6,020 nt of DNA from Methylophilaceae bacterium UBA7525 (lineage in GTDB: Bacteria; Pseudomonadota; Gammaproteobacteria; Burkholderiales; Methylophilaceae), in NCBI GenBank assembly GCA_002479405.1, contig DLMX01000120.1:4155-10174 (forward strand), in the 5' to 3' direction. The translations under genes and the position numbers were made by a program. Shown in pieces: positions 4,994-6,020 of this stretch; the first letter of the stretch is position 1, and every line of letters begins with the position of its first letter. The notes below the pieces were generated by a model, which was not told the DNA's origin, ran no database searches, and saw only the letters and a program-made list of their open reading frames with translations.

Positions 4994-6020
4994 TGGCATC
5001 ACGCATTTTGCAGGCTGTAAAAGACCATGCGTCACAAGATCCCGATCGTATCGCCCTGCAGGGCGGTCACGCGACACTGAGTTATGCGGAACTGGTTTAC
5101 GAGATCGATCGCATGCAGCGGCATTTTCTTGTCGAGGATGCACGTGTTTTGGGTCTGGTTGCAGACAACAGTCTGGCCTGGGCAGTCACCGACTTGGCGG
5201 CAATGGCGTCCGAACTCCCCATCGTGCCTTTGCCTGCCTTTTTTTCAGCAGAGCAGTTGGCGCATGCCATCCGTGATGCCGGCATCAACCAGCTAATCAC
5301 CGATCAGCCGATTGTCATGGAGCATTTGCTCCATGGCGCCGGGTTCAGCATAAGGACATCGCAGCAGTATCAGGTCGCCGGGCGCTGGCTGACAAAGTTC
5401 ACTCTGGCTGACGTAGAACTAGTGAAGCTGCCGCCGGCAACCCTGAAAATCACCTACACCTCCGGCACGACCGGCAACCCCAAAGGCGTCTGCCTCGGTC
5501 TGCAGGCTATCGAACAGGTGGCATGCAGTCTGCTGACGGCGACCCGCGCGAACGGAAACGATGTGCACCTCAGCGTGCTGCCGCTTTCCACCTTGCTGGA
5601 AAACATCGCGGGTCTCTATGTACCCTTGCTGGCCGGCGCACGTGCGGTGATCCGGCCCTGTCAGGAAGTAGGCCTGAGCGGCGCCAGCGGACTGGATCCA
5701 CAGAAGATGTTGCAGGCCATGCTGCTGGCAAAGGCCAGCACGCTGGTGCTGACGCCGGAGTTGCTGAAGGCGTTGGTGATGATGGTGGAGGCCGGTGCGC
5801 CGGTACCCGACAGTTTGCGTTTCGTCGCCGTCGGCGGCGCGACCGTTTCCCATGCTCTGCTTGAGCGTGCGGAACGCGCCGGTCTGCCGGTATTCGAGGG
5901 TTATGGCTTGTCCGAAAGCTGCTCTGTGGTCGCCGTCAACACACCGCAGGCCTGTTTGCAGGGCAGTGTCGGCAAGCCGTTGCCGCACGTGCAGCTGCGC
6001 TTCGCCGAAGACGGCGAGAT
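4990..6020 (+). CDS. AMP-forming acyl-CoA synthetase/ligase family protein (partial, runs off right edge)
   Basis: An ANL-superfamily adenylating enzyme that would activate a carboxylic acid as acyl-AMP and then transfer it to CoA or a carrier protein; 343 codons are visible without a stop. The P-loop-like A3 motif is YTSGTTGNPKG (156-166), followed by the LPLSTLLENIAG region (197-208). The substrate-pocket/A4-A5 part has FVAVGGATVS and the adenylate-binding EGYGLSES (303-310), then GSVGKPLPHV. The region after this, including the DGE start of motif A7, is cut by the edge, and the C-terminal domain with its catalytic Lys is not visible. The N-terminal part is fairly short and the acid specificity cannot be read; long- or medium-chain fatty acid is plausible. 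The start is ATGATG at 4990, overlapping the T_hemolysin stop by four bases. The second ATG at 4993 is equally possible, and no independent ribosome site is evident, so translation is probably coupled to the gene before. Confidence 0.93.
   Translation, partial: MMASRILQAVKDHASQDPDRIALQGGHATLSYAELVYEIDRMQRHFLVEDARVLGLVADNSLAWAVTDLAAMASELPIVPLPAFFSAEQLAHAIRDAGINQLITDQPIVMEHLLHGAGFSIRTSQQYQVAGRWLTKFTLADVELVKLPPATLKITYTSGTTGNPKGVCLGLQAIEQVACSLLTATRANGNDVHLSVLPLSTLLENIAGLYVPLLAGARAVIRPCQEVGLSGASGLDPQKMLQAMLLAKASTLVLTPELLKALVMMVEAGAPVPDSLRFVAVGGATVSHALLERAERAGLPVFEGYGLSESCSVVAVNTPQACLQGSVGKPLPHVQLRFAEDGE

Noticed and set aside
5419..5988. Minus-strand open frame (189 codons) opposite the acyl ligase
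   Set aside because: It is antisense to the conserved adenylation motifs; Gln/Arg/His-rich composition is typical of a shadow frame.

Overview
The window looks like ordinary chromosome from a GC-rich Gram-negative proteobacterium. The evidence is two signal-peptide proteins, an outer-membrane barrel ending in Phe, sigma-54 control with a consensus-like IHF site, and tightly overlapping genes. The protein flavour suggests Betaproteobacteria (Nitrosomonadales-like), but that is an inference. No tRNA, rRNA, CRISPR array or insertion sequence was seen.

Layout. Positions 1-2321 (minus strand) hold a two-component system. A membrane histidine kinase (2321 to 645) overlaps by four bases an NtrC-type sigma-54 activator (648 leftward, running off the window). 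Reading the other way, 2435-3984 (plus strand) is a two-gene unit: an outer-membrane beta-barrel protein, then a small secreted protein resembling one part of phosphate-type periplasmic binding proteins. Positions 3985-4237 are an unusually AT-rich, repeat-rich intergenic region. From 4238 a second plus-strand operon begins: a thermostable-hemolysin (T_hemolysin) family protein overlapping an AMP-forming acyl ligase/synthetase that runs off the right edge.

How it fits together. Both plus-strand operons are preceded by a clear -24/-12 sigma-54 promoter (2348-2363 and 4188-4202). Both share the core TGGCATGG and have the correct GG-N10-GC spacing. The second also has a perfect match to the IHF consensus about 85 bp upstream of the predicted transcript start, and two strong dyads further upstream where an enhancer-binding protein would sit. 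The simplest model is that the kinase/NtrC-type pair switches on both operons: a cell-envelope porin plus binding-protein module and a small biosynthetic-looking operon. The predicted transcript starts also settle the start codons of both first genes, which lie downstream of the longest possible ORF starts.

The most interesting part is this compact regulon, whose output includes a GNAT/LuxI-like T_hemolysin protein coupled to an acyl-activating enzyme. Its product is unknown to me.
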